In this document: in pieces, positions 1-8,077 of the stretch | Numbering within the stretch: the first letter of the stretch is position 1 | How the letters are laid out: the number at the start of each line of letters is the position of its first letter | Source of the DNA: Leucobacter triazinivorans | GTDB taxonomy: Bacteria; Actinomycetota; Actinomycetes; Actinomycetales; Microbacteriaceae | DNA length: 64,000 nucleotides | Direction: 5' to 3' | Assembly (NCBI RefSeq): GCF_004208635.1 | Contig: NZ_CP035806.1 | Span: forward strand, 434,001-498,000 | The notes under the pieces: generated by a model | Databases searched by the model: none | What the model saw: only the letters and a program-made list of their open reading frames with translations | What the model was told of the DNA's origin: nothing | Translations under genes and position numbers: made by a program

Positions 1-72
1 TCGCTCGCGCTCCTCGCCATCGGCGTGATCGTCTTCCGCCGAACCATCGGCGGCGTCCTGAAGGAGCTGTGA
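1..72 (+). CDS. ABC transporter permease, C-terminal fragment (window edge)
   Basis: Frame 1 is open from the first base to a TGA at 70-72 and encodes a hydrophobic stretch followed by a short basic tail ending KEL. Its stop overlaps by one base the ATG of the downstream TagH-like ATPase, so the two are surely one operon. By context it is the last membrane helix of the polysaccharide or teichoic-acid exporter permease (TagG/ABC-2 type). Only 23 residues are visible, so family assignment rests on the neighbour. Confidence 0.6.
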   Translation, partial: SLALLAIGVIVFRRTIGGVLKEL

Positions 73-830
73 TGGGCACCGCATCGTCCGCCACCGGGCA
101 GACCATCATCTCGGCGCAGGGCCTCGGCGTGCGCTTCCGGCGCAATCGGGGATCCCGACGCAGTTTCAAGGACCTGTTCGCCGGCCGATCCCGCCGCAGC
201 CGCCCCGGGGAGTTCTGGGCGCTCCGGGACGTCACCTTCGAGGTGCGCCCCGGCGAGGCGATCGGCGTGGTCGGTCGCAACGGGCAGGGCAAGTCGACGC
301 TGCTCAAGCTCGTCGCCGGAGTGCTCTTCCCCGACGAGGGGAGCGTGCGGGTGGACGGGGGCGTCGCACCGCTCATCGAGATCACCGGCGGGTTCGTCGG
401 CGACCTGACCGTGCGCGACAACGTGCACCTGGCGGCCGGCTTGCACGGCCTCGGAAAGCGGGAGATCGCCGACCGCTTCGACGCGATCATCGGTTTCGCC
501 GGCGCCGAGGAAGTCATCGACACCCCGTTCAAGCATCTCTCGAGCGGCATGAAGGTGCGGGTCGCGTTCTCGCTGATCTCCCAGCTCGACGAGCCGGTGC
601 TGCTGGTCGACGAGGTGCTGGCGGTGGGCGACAAGGCCTTCCGCGCCAAGTGCTATCGCCGCATCGAGGAGCTGCTCACCGAGGGCAGGACGCTGTTCCT
701 CGTCTCGCACAACGAGCGGGATCTGCGCCGCTTCTGCAGCCGCGGTCTCTATCTCGACGGCGGCCGGCTCGCGCTCGATGGCCCGATCGATGAGGTGCTG
801 GAGCGCTACGCCCAGGATCATCCCGCGTAG
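72..830 (+). CDS. Wall-polymer ABC exporter ATP-binding protein (TagH/Wzt-like)
   Basis: ATPase subunit expected to power export of an undecaprenyl-linked teichoic acid or polysaccharide across the membrane with the permease that ends just upstream. The 252-residue protein shows Walker A GRNGQGKST, the signature LSSGMKVRVAFS, Walker B VLLVDEVLAVGD and the switch histidine in LVSHNERD. The spacing and the short length without a C-terminal carbohydrate-binding extension fit TagH-type proteins. ATG at 72 overlaps the upstream stop and has AAGGAG five bases before it; a GTG at 69 is too close to that site. The genes that follow (CDP-glycerol transferases, glycosyltransferase) support a teichoic-acid role. 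Polymer identity cannot be read from sequence. Confidence 0.85.
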   Translation: MGTASSATGQTIISAQGLGVRFRRNRGSRRSFKDLFAGRSRRSRPGEFWALRDVTFEVRPGEAIGVVGRNGQGKSTLLKLVAGVLFPDEGSVRVDGGVAPLIEITGGFVGDLTVRDNVHLAAGLHGLGKREIADRFDAIIGFAGAEEVIDTPFKHLSSGMKVRVAFSLISQLDEPVLLVDEVLAVGDKAFRAKCYRRIEELLTEGRTLFLVSHNERDLRRFCSRGLYLDGGRLALDGPIDEVLERYAQDHPA

Positions 831-842
831 GGGTCGGTCTGC

Positions 843-2066
843 TCAGTCGCGCTGCCGCCAGTCGTCCGCCCGTTCGAGCAGCGCGTCGATCGCCGCGTGG
901 AAGCGCGCAGTCGGCGCTCCGGGCGAGGTATCCCCGAAGTAGTGCTGCGACCAGGTGCCGAGACGTGCGCGGGCCTCGTCGTCCCCGATCACGCGGTCGA
1001 GCACCTCGACGATGCCGCCGGTCTCGGCCGCGTCGAGCCACTCGCAGACGCTCAGGTAGCCGCCCTCGTCGACCGAGGCCTCGGGCGCCGTCGGCCGCGT
1101 CACCATGAGCGGCTTGCCAGTGGCGAGGCGATCGTAGACCATCGCCGAGATATCGCAGATCGCCACGTCGGGCAGGCTCAGCTGCCACCCGAGCGCCGGC
1201 GAGTCGTCGTAGACGTGCTGCGCCTCGGGGTCCTGTGCGTTCGCCTCCCCCAGCATCGCGATGATGCGCTGGTTCGCCGCCCCGAACTCGGGATCGACCA
1301 CCCCGCTACGCGGATGCGGCCGATACACCACGCGGTGGCGGCCGGTGGCGAGCAGCCCGCGCACGAGCGCCACTCCGTGCGTCGCCACCGATCCGTAGCA
1401 CGCGGCCGGGCGATCGCCCTCCCAGGTCGGAGCGTAGAACACGACGGTGCGCTCGTCGGGATCGAACGGCGGCCGGCCTCCCAGGTGATCGGTCTGCGGG
1501 CGGCCGATCGGGATCGTGCGACGCTCCACGTCGTAGTCCCAGAGCGCCTTCGACAGACGCGCGCGTGCCGCGTCACCGGCCACCAGCGCGACGTCGTACG
1601 TCTTGTGCTGGTTGCTCGTCATGTACATCTTGTCGCTCTCCCCGTGATTGACGAACACGTGCCAGCGGTGCCCGTACCGCATCATCTGGAAGTTGCGCGT
1701 GTTCTGATTCACGTAGAGGATCACGTCGAGCCGCTGCTGCTCGATCGTGCGCTCGATGTCGGTGACCTTCGGCACGAAGGCGATATCGAGCCCGCTCTCG
1801 CGCGTGAGCTGCAGTGCGCCGGCCGCGTTGCGGGCCAGCACGAGCACCGGAAGCCGCTTCGAGAGCTCTTGCAGCGGCGCGTACCACTGCCGCATCTGGT
1901 AGATGTTCACGTCGCTGTCGGCGAAATAGACGCCCACCCGGTAGTGCTGCTCGGCCAGCGGCTCGCGATCGGCGAGCAGGGCCCGCAGCTCGAAGTACGA
2001 TCGACGGCCCTTCAGCACACGCTTCGCCAGGCGCACCGCGCGCTTCGCATCCTTCGCCAACTGCAT
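843..2066 (-). CDS. CDP-glycerol glycerophosphotransferase family protein
   Basis: A 407-residue protein of the Glyphos_transf family (TagB/TagF type), which moves glycerol-phosphate or ribitol-phosphate units from CDP-alditol onto a wall-polymer lipid carrier at the cytoplasmic face. Visible family signatures are FVNHGESDK (the acceptor/CDP-binding histidine region), FYAPTWEGD and RPHPRSG. The usual TDYSS motif is CDISA here, so this is a divergent member. The ATG at 2066 has GGAGGG before it and also lies six bases after a TACCCT box, so it could be leaderless. It is divergent from the glycosyltransferase at 2111, with a 44-base shared promoter region. Substrate is not predictable. Confidence 0.8.
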   Translation of the reverse strand: MQLAKDAKRAVRLAKRVLKGRRSYFELRALLADREPLAEQHYRVGVYFADSDVNIYQMRQWYAPLQELSKRLPVLVLARNAAGALQLTRESGLDIAFVPKVTDIERTIEQQRLDVILYVNQNTRNFQMMRYGHRWHVFVNHGESDKMYMTSNQHKTYDVALVAGDAARARLSKALWDYDVERRTIPIGRPQTDHLGGRPPFDPDERTVVFYAPTWEGDRPAACYGSVATHGVALVRGLLATGRHRVVYRPHPRSGVVDPEFGAANQRIIAMLGEANAQDPEAQHVYDDSPALGWQLSLPDVAICDISAMVYDRLATGKPLMVTRPTAPEASVDEGGYLSVCEWLDAAETGGIVEVLDRVIGDDEARARLGTWSQHYFGDTSPGAPTARFHAAIDALLERADDWRQRD

Positions 2067-2072
2067 CCCTCC

Positions 2073-2078
2073 AGGGTA
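2073..2078 (-). promoter_or_regulatory. -10 box TACCCT, leaderless-type
   Basis: TACCCT on the minus strand is followed by six bases (GGAGGG) and the ATG of the 407-residue glycerophosphotransferase. The spacing predicts transcription starting at or next to the start codon. Confidence 0.5.
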
Positions 2079-2098
2079 GTCGGCGAATCCTGTGGGAG

Positions 2099-2104
2099 TA
2101 TCTT
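2099..2104 (+). promoter_or_regulatory. -10 box TATCTT, leaderless-type
   Basis: TATCTT followed by six bases and ATG 2111 of the glycosyltransferase, divergent from the TACCCT box 21 bases away on the other strand. Confidence 0.5.
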
Positions 2105-2110
2105 GAGGTG

Positions 2111-3178
2111 ATGCCGCCCCCGTCCGATACCCCGACCCCCATTCTCCCCGCGCTGCCGGAGCGGCCCTCCGTGAGCTACGTCATGCCGGTGCTCAACGAG
2201 GAGGGGTTCCTCGAGAGCGCGGTGCGCACGATCCTCGCCCAGGACTACGCCGGGGAGAAGGAGCTCGTGCTCGCCCTTGGACCGTCGCGGGATCGCAGCG
2301 ACGAGATCGCCCGCCGCCTCGCGGCGGAGGATCCGCGCGTGCGGCTCGTCGCCAACCCGGAGCGCGACATCCCCGCCGGCCTCAACCGCGCGATCGCCGC
2401 GAGCCGCCACGCCGTCGTGGTGCGCGTGGACGCGCACTCGGAGCTCACTCCCGACTACACGCGACGCGGGATCGGCGCCCTGCGACGCGAAGGGGCGGCC
2501 AACGTGGGCGGCGTCATGCGGGCCGCGGGGCGCGGCGCCGTGCAGCGCGCCATCGCGCGCGGGTACAACAGCCCGTTCGGGCTCGGGGGCGGCGCATACC
2601 ACGGTGAGGGTGCCGCGGGCCCGGCCGAGTCGGCCTATCTCGGCATCTTCCGCCGGGAGGCGATCGAGGCGGTGCACGGCTACGACCCGACGATCCTGCG
2701 CGGTGAGGACTGGGAACTCAATCTGCGGCTGCGGCGCGCCGGATACACGGTGTGGTTCGAATCCGCACTGGGCGTCACATACTGGCCACGGGCCTCGTTC
2801 GGCGACCTCGCGCGGCAGTTCTTCGCCACCGGCACCTGGCGCGCGGTGCTCGTGAGGCGATACGGCCGGGAGAACCCCTGGCGCTTCTTCGTGCCCGGGG
2901 CGCTCGTGCTCGGCATCGCCGCAAGCCTCGCCGGCCTCGTGCTGCTGACGGCGGGCGTGCTGCCCTGGGCCTCGGGGTGGTCGCTGCTGCTCGCTCCCGC
3001 AGCCTGCTACCTGCTCGGAGTCGTCTTCGCGGTCACGCGCATCCCGGAACAGCGCGGCCTGCGCGACCATCTGCTGACCGCCGTCGCCCTCGTCACGATG
3101 CATCTGAGCTGGGGCAGCGGCTTTCTGCGGGGCATCCTGTTCGGCGGCGGCCGGGTGGTCGACCGTTCGCGGGTGTGA
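2111..3178 (+). CDS. Family 2 glycosyltransferase with C-terminal membrane helices (ExoA-like)
   Basis: GT-A fold glycosyltransferase of 355 residues. The N-terminal domain carries VSYVMPVLNEEGFLE (nucleotide binding), the metal-site region VVVRVDAHSEL (DxH in place of DxD) and GEDWELNLRLRRAGY (catalytic ED and QxxRW-like region). The last 90 residues contain two or three hydrophobic helices, as in ExoA-type polysaccharide glycosyltransferases. It probably adds a sugar to the wall polymer made by the flanking genes. ATG 2111 lies six bases after TATCTT; a GTG at 2108 is the alternative. It is followed after four bases by the SDR gene, so they are co-transcribed. Donor sugar unknown. Confidence 0.85.
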   Translation: MPPPSDTPTPILPALPERPSVSYVMPVLNEEGFLESAVRTILAQDYAGEKELVLALGPSRDRSDEIARRLAAEDPRVRLVANPERDIPAGLNRAIAASRHAVVVRVDAHSELTPDYTRRGIGALRREGAANVGGVMRAAGRGAVQRAIARGYNSPFGLGGGAYHGEGAAGPAESAYLGIFRREAIEAVHGYDPTILRGEDWELNLRLRRAGYTVWFESALGVTYWPRASFGDLARQFFATGTWRAVLVRRYGRENPWRFFVPGALVLGIAASLAGLVLLTAGVLPWASGWSLLLAPAACYLLGVVFAVTRIPEQRGLRDHLLTAVALVTMHLSWGSGFLRGILFGGGRVVDRSRV

Positions 3179-3182
3179 TCCC

Positions 3183-3953
3183 GTGAGGTGCACTGCGCTC
3201 ATCACCGGGGCCTCTGCCGGGCTCGGCCGCGAGCTCGCGCGGCAGCTCGCCGCGCAGCGGGTCGACCTCGTGCTCGTCGCACGCGACGCGGCTCGCCTCG
3301 AGGACATCGCCGAGCAGCTGCGGCAGCAGTACGGTGTGCGCGTGGATGTGCTCGCGGCGGATCTGACCGAGCAACCCGGGCAGGAGAGCGTCGCGGCACG
3401 GCTGCAGCGCGACGACACCCCAGTCGACATCCTGATCAACAACGCCGGCTTCGGCATCAACGCCGGCTTCGAGACGAGCGGAGTCGCCGACGAGCGGCGC
3501 CTGCACGAGCTGCTCGCCTGGGTGCCCCTGCGCCTCTGCCACGCGGTCGTGCCCGGGATGCTCCGGCGCGGCCGCGGCTGGATTCTCAACGTCGCGAGCG
3601 TCGCGGCGTTCACCCCCGCGGGCACCTACGGTGCGGCGAAGGCCGGTCTCGTCTCCCTGTCGCGTGCGCTGCGGGCGCGATACCGCAGGCGCGGGCTGAG
3701 TGTAACCGTGCTCTGCCCCGGCCTGCTCGCCACCGAGTTCCACGATCGCATGGGCATCGATCATCTCCCGGCACTGCCGCCGCTCGCCTGGGCGCCGGTC
3801 GAGCGCGTCGCCCGGGAGGGGCTCCGCGGGCTCCGCCGAGGCCGCCGCATCGTCGTCTCCGACTGGCGCTACCGGCTCGCCGCTCCCCTCACCAGGCTGC
3901 TGCCCGACCGACTGCTCGAGCGCCTGACTACGACGAGCGAGCGCGGCGCCTAG
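3183..3953 (+). CDS. Short-chain dehydrogenase/reductase
   Basis: Classical SDR of 256 residues. The Rossmann motif is TGASAGLGRELAR near the N-terminus; NNAGFG, the catalytic serine in NVASVAAF and the tyrosine-lysine pair YGAAK follow in normal order and spacing. The basic residue after the second strand (ARDAARL) suggests NADP(H). It begins with GTG four bases after the glycosyltransferase and its last four bases overlap the end of the convergent transferase gene. The substrate is unknown. It may modify a polymer precursor or be an unrelated oxidoreductase of the DltE/YqjQ kind. Confidence 0.85.
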   Translation: MRCTALITGASAGLGRELARQLAAQRVDLVLVARDAARLEDIAEQLRQQYGVRVDVLAADLTEQPGQESVAARLQRDDTPVDILINNAGFGINAGFETSGVADERRLHELLAWVPLRLCHAVVPGMLRRGRGWILNVASVAAFTPAGTYGAAKAGLVSLSRALRARYRRRGLSVTVLCPGLLATEFHDRMGIDHLPALPPLAWAPVERVAREGLRGLRRGRRIVVSDWRYRLAAPLTRLLPDRLLERLTTTSERGA

Positions 3954-6325
3954 CCCGCCGACGGCAGCGCGCCCCGCTCGACGAGGGCGTCGACCGCCCG
4001 TTCGGCGGCGCCGCCGTCGTCGTGGGGGTTGAAGCGCGCCCGCCACGCGACCGCGCGATCCGCAGCGGCCCGCACCCAGGCGGCATCCGCCCCCCGTTCC
4101 TCGAATTCGCGCGCGCACGCCACCAGCTCCTCGCGCCGCGTCAGCAACGGCCCGGGCGCCGTCCGTTCGAAGTCGAGGGTGAATCCGCGCTCCCGGTCGC
4201 GGTACGCAGCGAGATCCGGCACGAAGAATGCCATCGGCACCCGAGCGATCGACGCATCGAACATGATCGACGAGTAGTCGGTGACGAGCAGATCGGCCGC
4301 GAGGATCACGTCGTTCACGTCGGGGTGCCGGGAGGCGTCGATCACTCGCGCCCCGGCACCGTAGCTGCCGAACGCGTGCGTCCTCGTGTGCCCACGGGCA
4401 ACGACGGTCCAGCGCTCGCCGAGCTCTTCGGCGAGTCGGCGCACGTCGAGTTCGTCCACGAGGGTGATCCCGCCATCGCGCCACGTGGGCGCGTAGACCA
4501 GCACCCGGGCACCGGGGTCGATGCCGAGCGCCGTGCGCGCGGTGCGCACCTGGATGGGGTTGCGATCCTCGCCCACCATCGCTCGGGCGAGCCGGTCGTC
4601 GCGCGGGTACCCGACCTCGAGGATCTCGCCGCGGAACGCGTAGCTCGTGCGGAACTGCGCCGTCGCGTGGGCATTCTGCGAAAGCAGCAGGCTCCACCTG
4701 CGGCTCTCGCGGCGAATCGCGATCCGCGTGCGCAGACCCACATCCGGGCGACCGAGCGCGAGGTGCTTCAGCATCGTGCCGTGCCAGGTCTGCAGCACGG
4801 TCTGGCCGCGACGACGCCGGAACCGGAACCGGAGCCAATCGTTGACCACCAGGAGGCGGGCGTAGCGCCTGGCGGCGAACCACTCCCTCGCCCCCACGAG
4901 TACTGGGATCGCACCCTGCGGCACCGCCTGCGTCTCGCTCGTCACGCTCCAGTAGCGTGTGAGGACCGGCATGCGTGCCGAGATCTCGCGGTCGATCGCC
5001 AACGGATTGCACCCGACCTGACGCCCGAAGAAGCTCTCGAAGAATACCGAGTCGGGCTCGACCAGGTCTCGGAGCGGACGTCGCAGTCGGCGGATCTCGG
5101 CGAGCACCCGGTCGGCCGCGCCCCCCTCGGGGTAGGTATGGAACCGCAGTGCGAGCGCCCGCGCATCGGCCGCGGCCGAGCGAACCGCAGGCCCCGCCAG
5201 GGCCATCTCTTCGATCCGGTCGGCCACCGCCGACCAGGACCGCAGCACGCGGCCGGCACTCGTGACCTCGAGCGGTTCGTAGAGGCCGCGCGTGTTCGTG
5301 TAGCGCTCGAGATCCGGGGCGAACCAGAGGATGGGACGCCCCAGCAGTGAGAAATCGAGCGCGAGGGACGAGTAGTCGGTCACGACGATGTCGACGCCCC
5401 CGAGCAGTGGGGTCGCGTCTCGCACCGCATCGCTGCCGAGCAGATGGATGCGATCGCCGGCCAGTGCCTCGTACGCCCCGCTGCCGAGCGGGTGCGATCG
5501 GATCACGAGGTGGGCGTTCGCCCGGTCGAGCGCCGTGCGGATCCGCTCGGCCTCCCCCGCATCGGGCACCGCGGGGTCCGGATCACCGTCCCGCCAGGTG
5601 GGTGCGTAGAGCACCACGGTCGCGTCGTCGCCGATCCCCGCTCCCCGAGCGCCGAGGAGCCCCAGCAGACCGCTGCGTGCCGCACGGGCCGCTCGGGGAT
5701 CCCGCGCCTGGATCGCGAGCGCGTCGTCGCGCGGATCTCCCAGTACGCGCACCTTGCCGGGATCGACGCGGAAGGCCGATCGCAGCCGCTCGGCGGCGAC
5801 GTGCGACCCCGCGACGAAGAGGTCGACCTCTCGGGACCCGGCGAGATACATGCGCCGCAGCAGAGCGCGCACGGGCGCGGGGCCGGAGACGGCGGTCGTC
5901 ACCGGCGAGTCGAGGTGCAAGCGCTTGATCGGCGCGCCGTGCCACAGCTGCACCGTGGTGGCGCCGTGCGTGCCGAAGCGGTTGGCGTCGCCGAGCCCGT
6001 GCGTGATCACGATCTGCCCCGCGCGCAGCGTGGCCCAGTACCCCGCTCGGCCCGCCCGCGGGATCGCCTCGAAGCCTTCGGCGCGGGCGGCCTCGGCCTC
6101 GCTCTCGTCTGCGACCAGCCAGACGATCCGGGCCTCGGGCTCCTCCCTCTGCAATACGCGTGCGACCGCGAGCGCCCCCTCGCCGACGCCGATCCCGCTG
6201 CCGAAGACCCAACGACGCGCATCTCTCGGCACGAACCAGGATACGAGGAACGAGAGGAGGTACTTGGGGACCGCGAGCAGTTTCTCGAGGTTGCCGCGCG
6301 CGAAGCTGAAACCAGCGGTAGTCAT
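3950..6325 (-). CDS. Tandem two-domain CDP-glycerol glycerophosphotransferase
   Basis: This 791-residue protein holds two complete Glyphos_transf domains. The first (about residues 40-385) shows VQLWHGAPIKRLHL, LYAPTWRDGDPD, RSHPLGSG and VVTDYSSLALDF. The second (about 420-785) shows LQTWHGTMLKHL, VYAPTWRDGG, ARGHTRTH and LVTDYSSIMFDA. Both keep the histidine in WHG and the TDYSS motif, so both may be active, for example priming and polymerising or adding two different alditol phosphates. ATG 6325 was chosen because AAGGTGG precedes it and TAAGGT ends seven bases upstream; GTG 6334 is less likely. It converges on the SDR gene with a four-base overlap. Confidence 0.85.
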   Translation of the reverse strand: MTTAGFSFARGNLEKLLAVPKYLLSFLVSWFVPRDARRWVFGSGIGVGEGALAVARVLQREEPEARIVWLVADESEAEAARAEGFEAIPRAGRAGYWATLRAGQIVITHGLGDANRFGTHGATTVQLWHGAPIKRLHLDSPVTTAVSGPAPVRALLRRMYLAGSREVDLFVAGSHVAAERLRSAFRVDPGKVRVLGDPRDDALAIQARDPRAARAARSGLLGLLGARGAGIGDDATVVLYAPTWRDGDPDPAVPDAGEAERIRTALDRANAHLVIRSHPLGSGAYEALAGDRIHLLGSDAVRDATPLLGGVDIVVTDYSSLALDFSLLGRPILWFAPDLERYTNTRGLYEPLEVTSAGRVLRSWSAVADRIEEMALAGPAVRSAAADARALALRFHTYPEGGAADRVLAEIRRLRRPLRDLVEPDSVFFESFFGRQVGCNPLAIDREISARMPVLTRYWSVTSETQAVPQGAIPVLVGAREWFAARRYARLLVVNDWLRFRFRRRRGQTVLQTWHGTMLKHLALGRPDVGLRTRIAIRRESRRWSLLLSQNAHATAQFRTSYAFRGEILEVGYPRDDRLARAMVGEDRNPIQVRTARTALGIDPGARVLVYAPTWRDGGITLVDELDVRRLAEELGERWTVVARGHTRTHAFGSYGAGARVIDASRHPDVNDVILAADLLVTDYSSIMFDASIARVPMAFFVPDLAAYRDRERGFTLDFERTAPGPLLTRREELVACAREFEERGADAAWVRAAADRAVAWRARFNPHDDGGAAERAVDALVERGALPSAG

Positions 6326-6332
6326 CGCACCC

Positions 6333-6338
6333 ACCTTA
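6333..6338 (-). promoter_or_regulatory. -10 box TAAGGT, leaderless-type
   Basis: TAAGGT on the minus strand is seven bases before ATG 6325 of the tandem glycerophosphotransferase. Confidence 0.45.
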
Positions 6339-6356
6339 GGCCATCGCAGGCGGGAA

Positions 6357-6393
6357 CGCCGTGAGCCGGTACGGCGGGTACCGGCTCACGGCG
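6357..6393 (-). terminator. Perfect 16-bp hairpin downstream of htrA-like gene
   Basis: Bases 6357-6372 and 6378-6393 are exact reverse complements with a five-base loop (GGCGG). It lies between the stop of the HtrA-like protease (6421) and the promoter of the next minus-strand gene, so it most likely ends the protease transcript. There is no T-tract, as is usual in high-GC actinobacteria. Confidence 0.75.
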
Positions 6394-6420
6394 TCTCTCC
6401 GGGTCAGCGCGGCTCAGGGA

Positions 6421-8028
6421 TCACCACTCGAGCGTGCCGAGGGTGGCCTCGGTCTGCCCGGGTTCGCCACCCCGGGTGTAGTCGATCGTGATCGTGCTGC
6501 CGCCGGCGTGCATGCGGATCAGCGCCGAGACGGAGGTGCCGTCGACCGCGGGGACACCGTCGACCGCGGTGATCACATCGCCGGACCGCAGGCCCGCCTC
6601 ATCCGCCGCTCCGCCGCGGGTCAGCTCGACCAGCAGTCCGCCGGCATGATTGGCGTCCTCGTCGGTGTCCTGCGTGGAATCCGCGACCGTCGCGCCGAGC
6701 AGACCGTGCGACGGCTGCTCCCCCGCGATGATCTCGTCGGCCACGCGGGTGGCGAGGTTGGAGGGAATCGCGAATCCGAGTCCGTCGCTGCCTGCAGCAC
6801 CGTTGGCACTCGCGGCCGATGCGATCGCGACATTGATGCCGATCAGTTCTCCGCTGCCGTTGAGCAGCGCGCCCCCGGAGTTGCCCGGGTTGATCGAAGC
6901 GTCGGTCTGGATGACCGGAAGCGTGACGGTGCCGCCGGCCGCCTGCTGCGACTGCTCCTGCCCGTCTTCGGGGAGGCCGAAGCGGAAGTCCCAGGGGAAG
7001 CCGTCGCCCTCCTGCCCCTCACCGAGTCCGTCGTCCTCCTGCGGCGTCGGATCCTGCGGGATCAGCGGGCTGCCGACGGAGATCCCGCGGTTCAGCGCGC
7101 TGACCACGCCGCTGGTCACCGTGTTCGCGAGATTGAGCGGTGCGCCGATCGCGACGGTCAGATCGCCGACGTCGAGCTGATCGGAGTCGGCCACCTGGAT
7201 CGCCGGCAGCCCCTCGGCGTCGACCTTCACCACTGCGAGATCGGAGTAGGGCGCCACTCCGACGAGCTCGCCGTCGAGAATGCGACCATCGCTCAGCTTC
7301 ACACGGATCTGCGCGCCGCTCGCGGCCGCGCCGTCGAGCGTGACGACGTGCGCGTTCGTGATGATGTATCCGTCCTCGCGATAGATCACGCCTGACCCGG
7401 ACCCTCCGGCGCTGCCGCTCGCCACCTCGAGCGTCACGACGCTGGGCGTCGCCAGAGCGGCCACGCCGGAGATGGCCGTCGCGTTCTCCGTGTTGTTCAG
7501 CGTGATCGCCCCGCCGCCGCCCTGGGCGACGGACTGCGGCGCGACGTTCGAGGCGACGACCGCCGCGACTCCCCCGCCCACGACACCCCCGAGAAGTGCC
7601 CCGATCGCGAGCCCGGCGAGCAGCGCTCCCGTCCGACTCCTGGGATGCGCGGGAGCCTCCGCCGCCGTGGCCGTGCGGGGGTCGACGGGGGCCGCCGGCG
7701 CGGCCGGCGTCGCGAAGTGGTGCCCCTGCTGCGGGCCGTACGCGCCGTGCGGCTGGCCGTCTCCGGCGACCGACGAGCCGGGGCCCACGTGCACCGGCGC
7801 TCCGGGCAGGGGCGCGGTCGGCTGCGTCTGCGCGAACTGCTGCGACGGCTGGGCCGGATCCTGCGACTGGGCGGGCGGCTGAGGCGCGGCGGGCTGGTGC
7901 TGAGCCGGGCTCGACACGCCGTCCGCGGTCGCGGCGGGGCCGGAACCATCGGTTCCGCGCTCCACCGCACCGCGAACCTCGGTGTCGCGCGACGCGCCCT
8001 GCTGGTCGTGCTCGGGGGTACTGGTCAT
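6421..8028 (-). CDS. Membrane-anchored HtrA/DegP-like serine protease with PDZ domain
   Basis: Envelope protease of 535 residues for misfolded or stress-damaged exported proteins. The N-terminal ~125 residues are a Pro/Gln/Ala-rich cytoplasmic tail, followed by one membrane helix (about 130-157) and an extracytoplasmic trypsin-like domain with the triad in TNAHVV (His), DLAVVKV (Asp) and NPGNSGGAL (Ser). One PDZ domain occupies roughly 440-530. An acidic Gly/Glu/Gln-rich loop (about residues 335-370) is inserted before the catalytic serine strand. ATG 8028 has GGGAG six bases upstream; a TTG further out is ignored. It follows the giant surface-protein gene by 49 bases and may be co-transcribed with it. 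Confidence 0.9.
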   Translation of the reverse strand: MTSTPEHDQQGASRDTEVRGAVERGTDGSGPAATADGVSSPAQHQPAAPQPPAQSQDPAQPSQQFAQTQPTAPLPGAPVHVGPGSSVAGDGQPHGAYGPQQGHHFATPAAPAAPVDPRTATAAEAPAHPRSRTGALLAGLAIGALLGGVVGGGVAAVVASNVAPQSVAQGGGGAITLNNTENATAISGVAALATPSVVTLEVASGSAGGSGSGVIYREDGYIITNAHVVTLDGAAASGAQIRVKLSDGRILDGELVGVAPYSDLAVVKVDAEGLPAIQVADSDQLDVGDLTVAIGAPLNLANTVTSGVVSALNRGISVGSPLIPQDPTPQEDDGLGEGQEGDGFPWDFRFGLPEDGQEQSQQAAGGTVTLPVIQTDASINPGNSGGALLNGSGELIGINVAIASAASANGAAGSDGLGFAIPSNLATRVADEIIAGEQPSHGLLGATVADSTQDTDEDANHAGGLLVELTRGGAADEAGLRSGDVITAVDGVPAVDGTSVSALIRMHAGGSTITIDYTRGGEPGQTEATLGTLEW

Positions 8029-8077
8029 CGGGAGCTCCCTTCTTCGTACCTCCAAGACTGGCCCGTCAAGCTATGAA

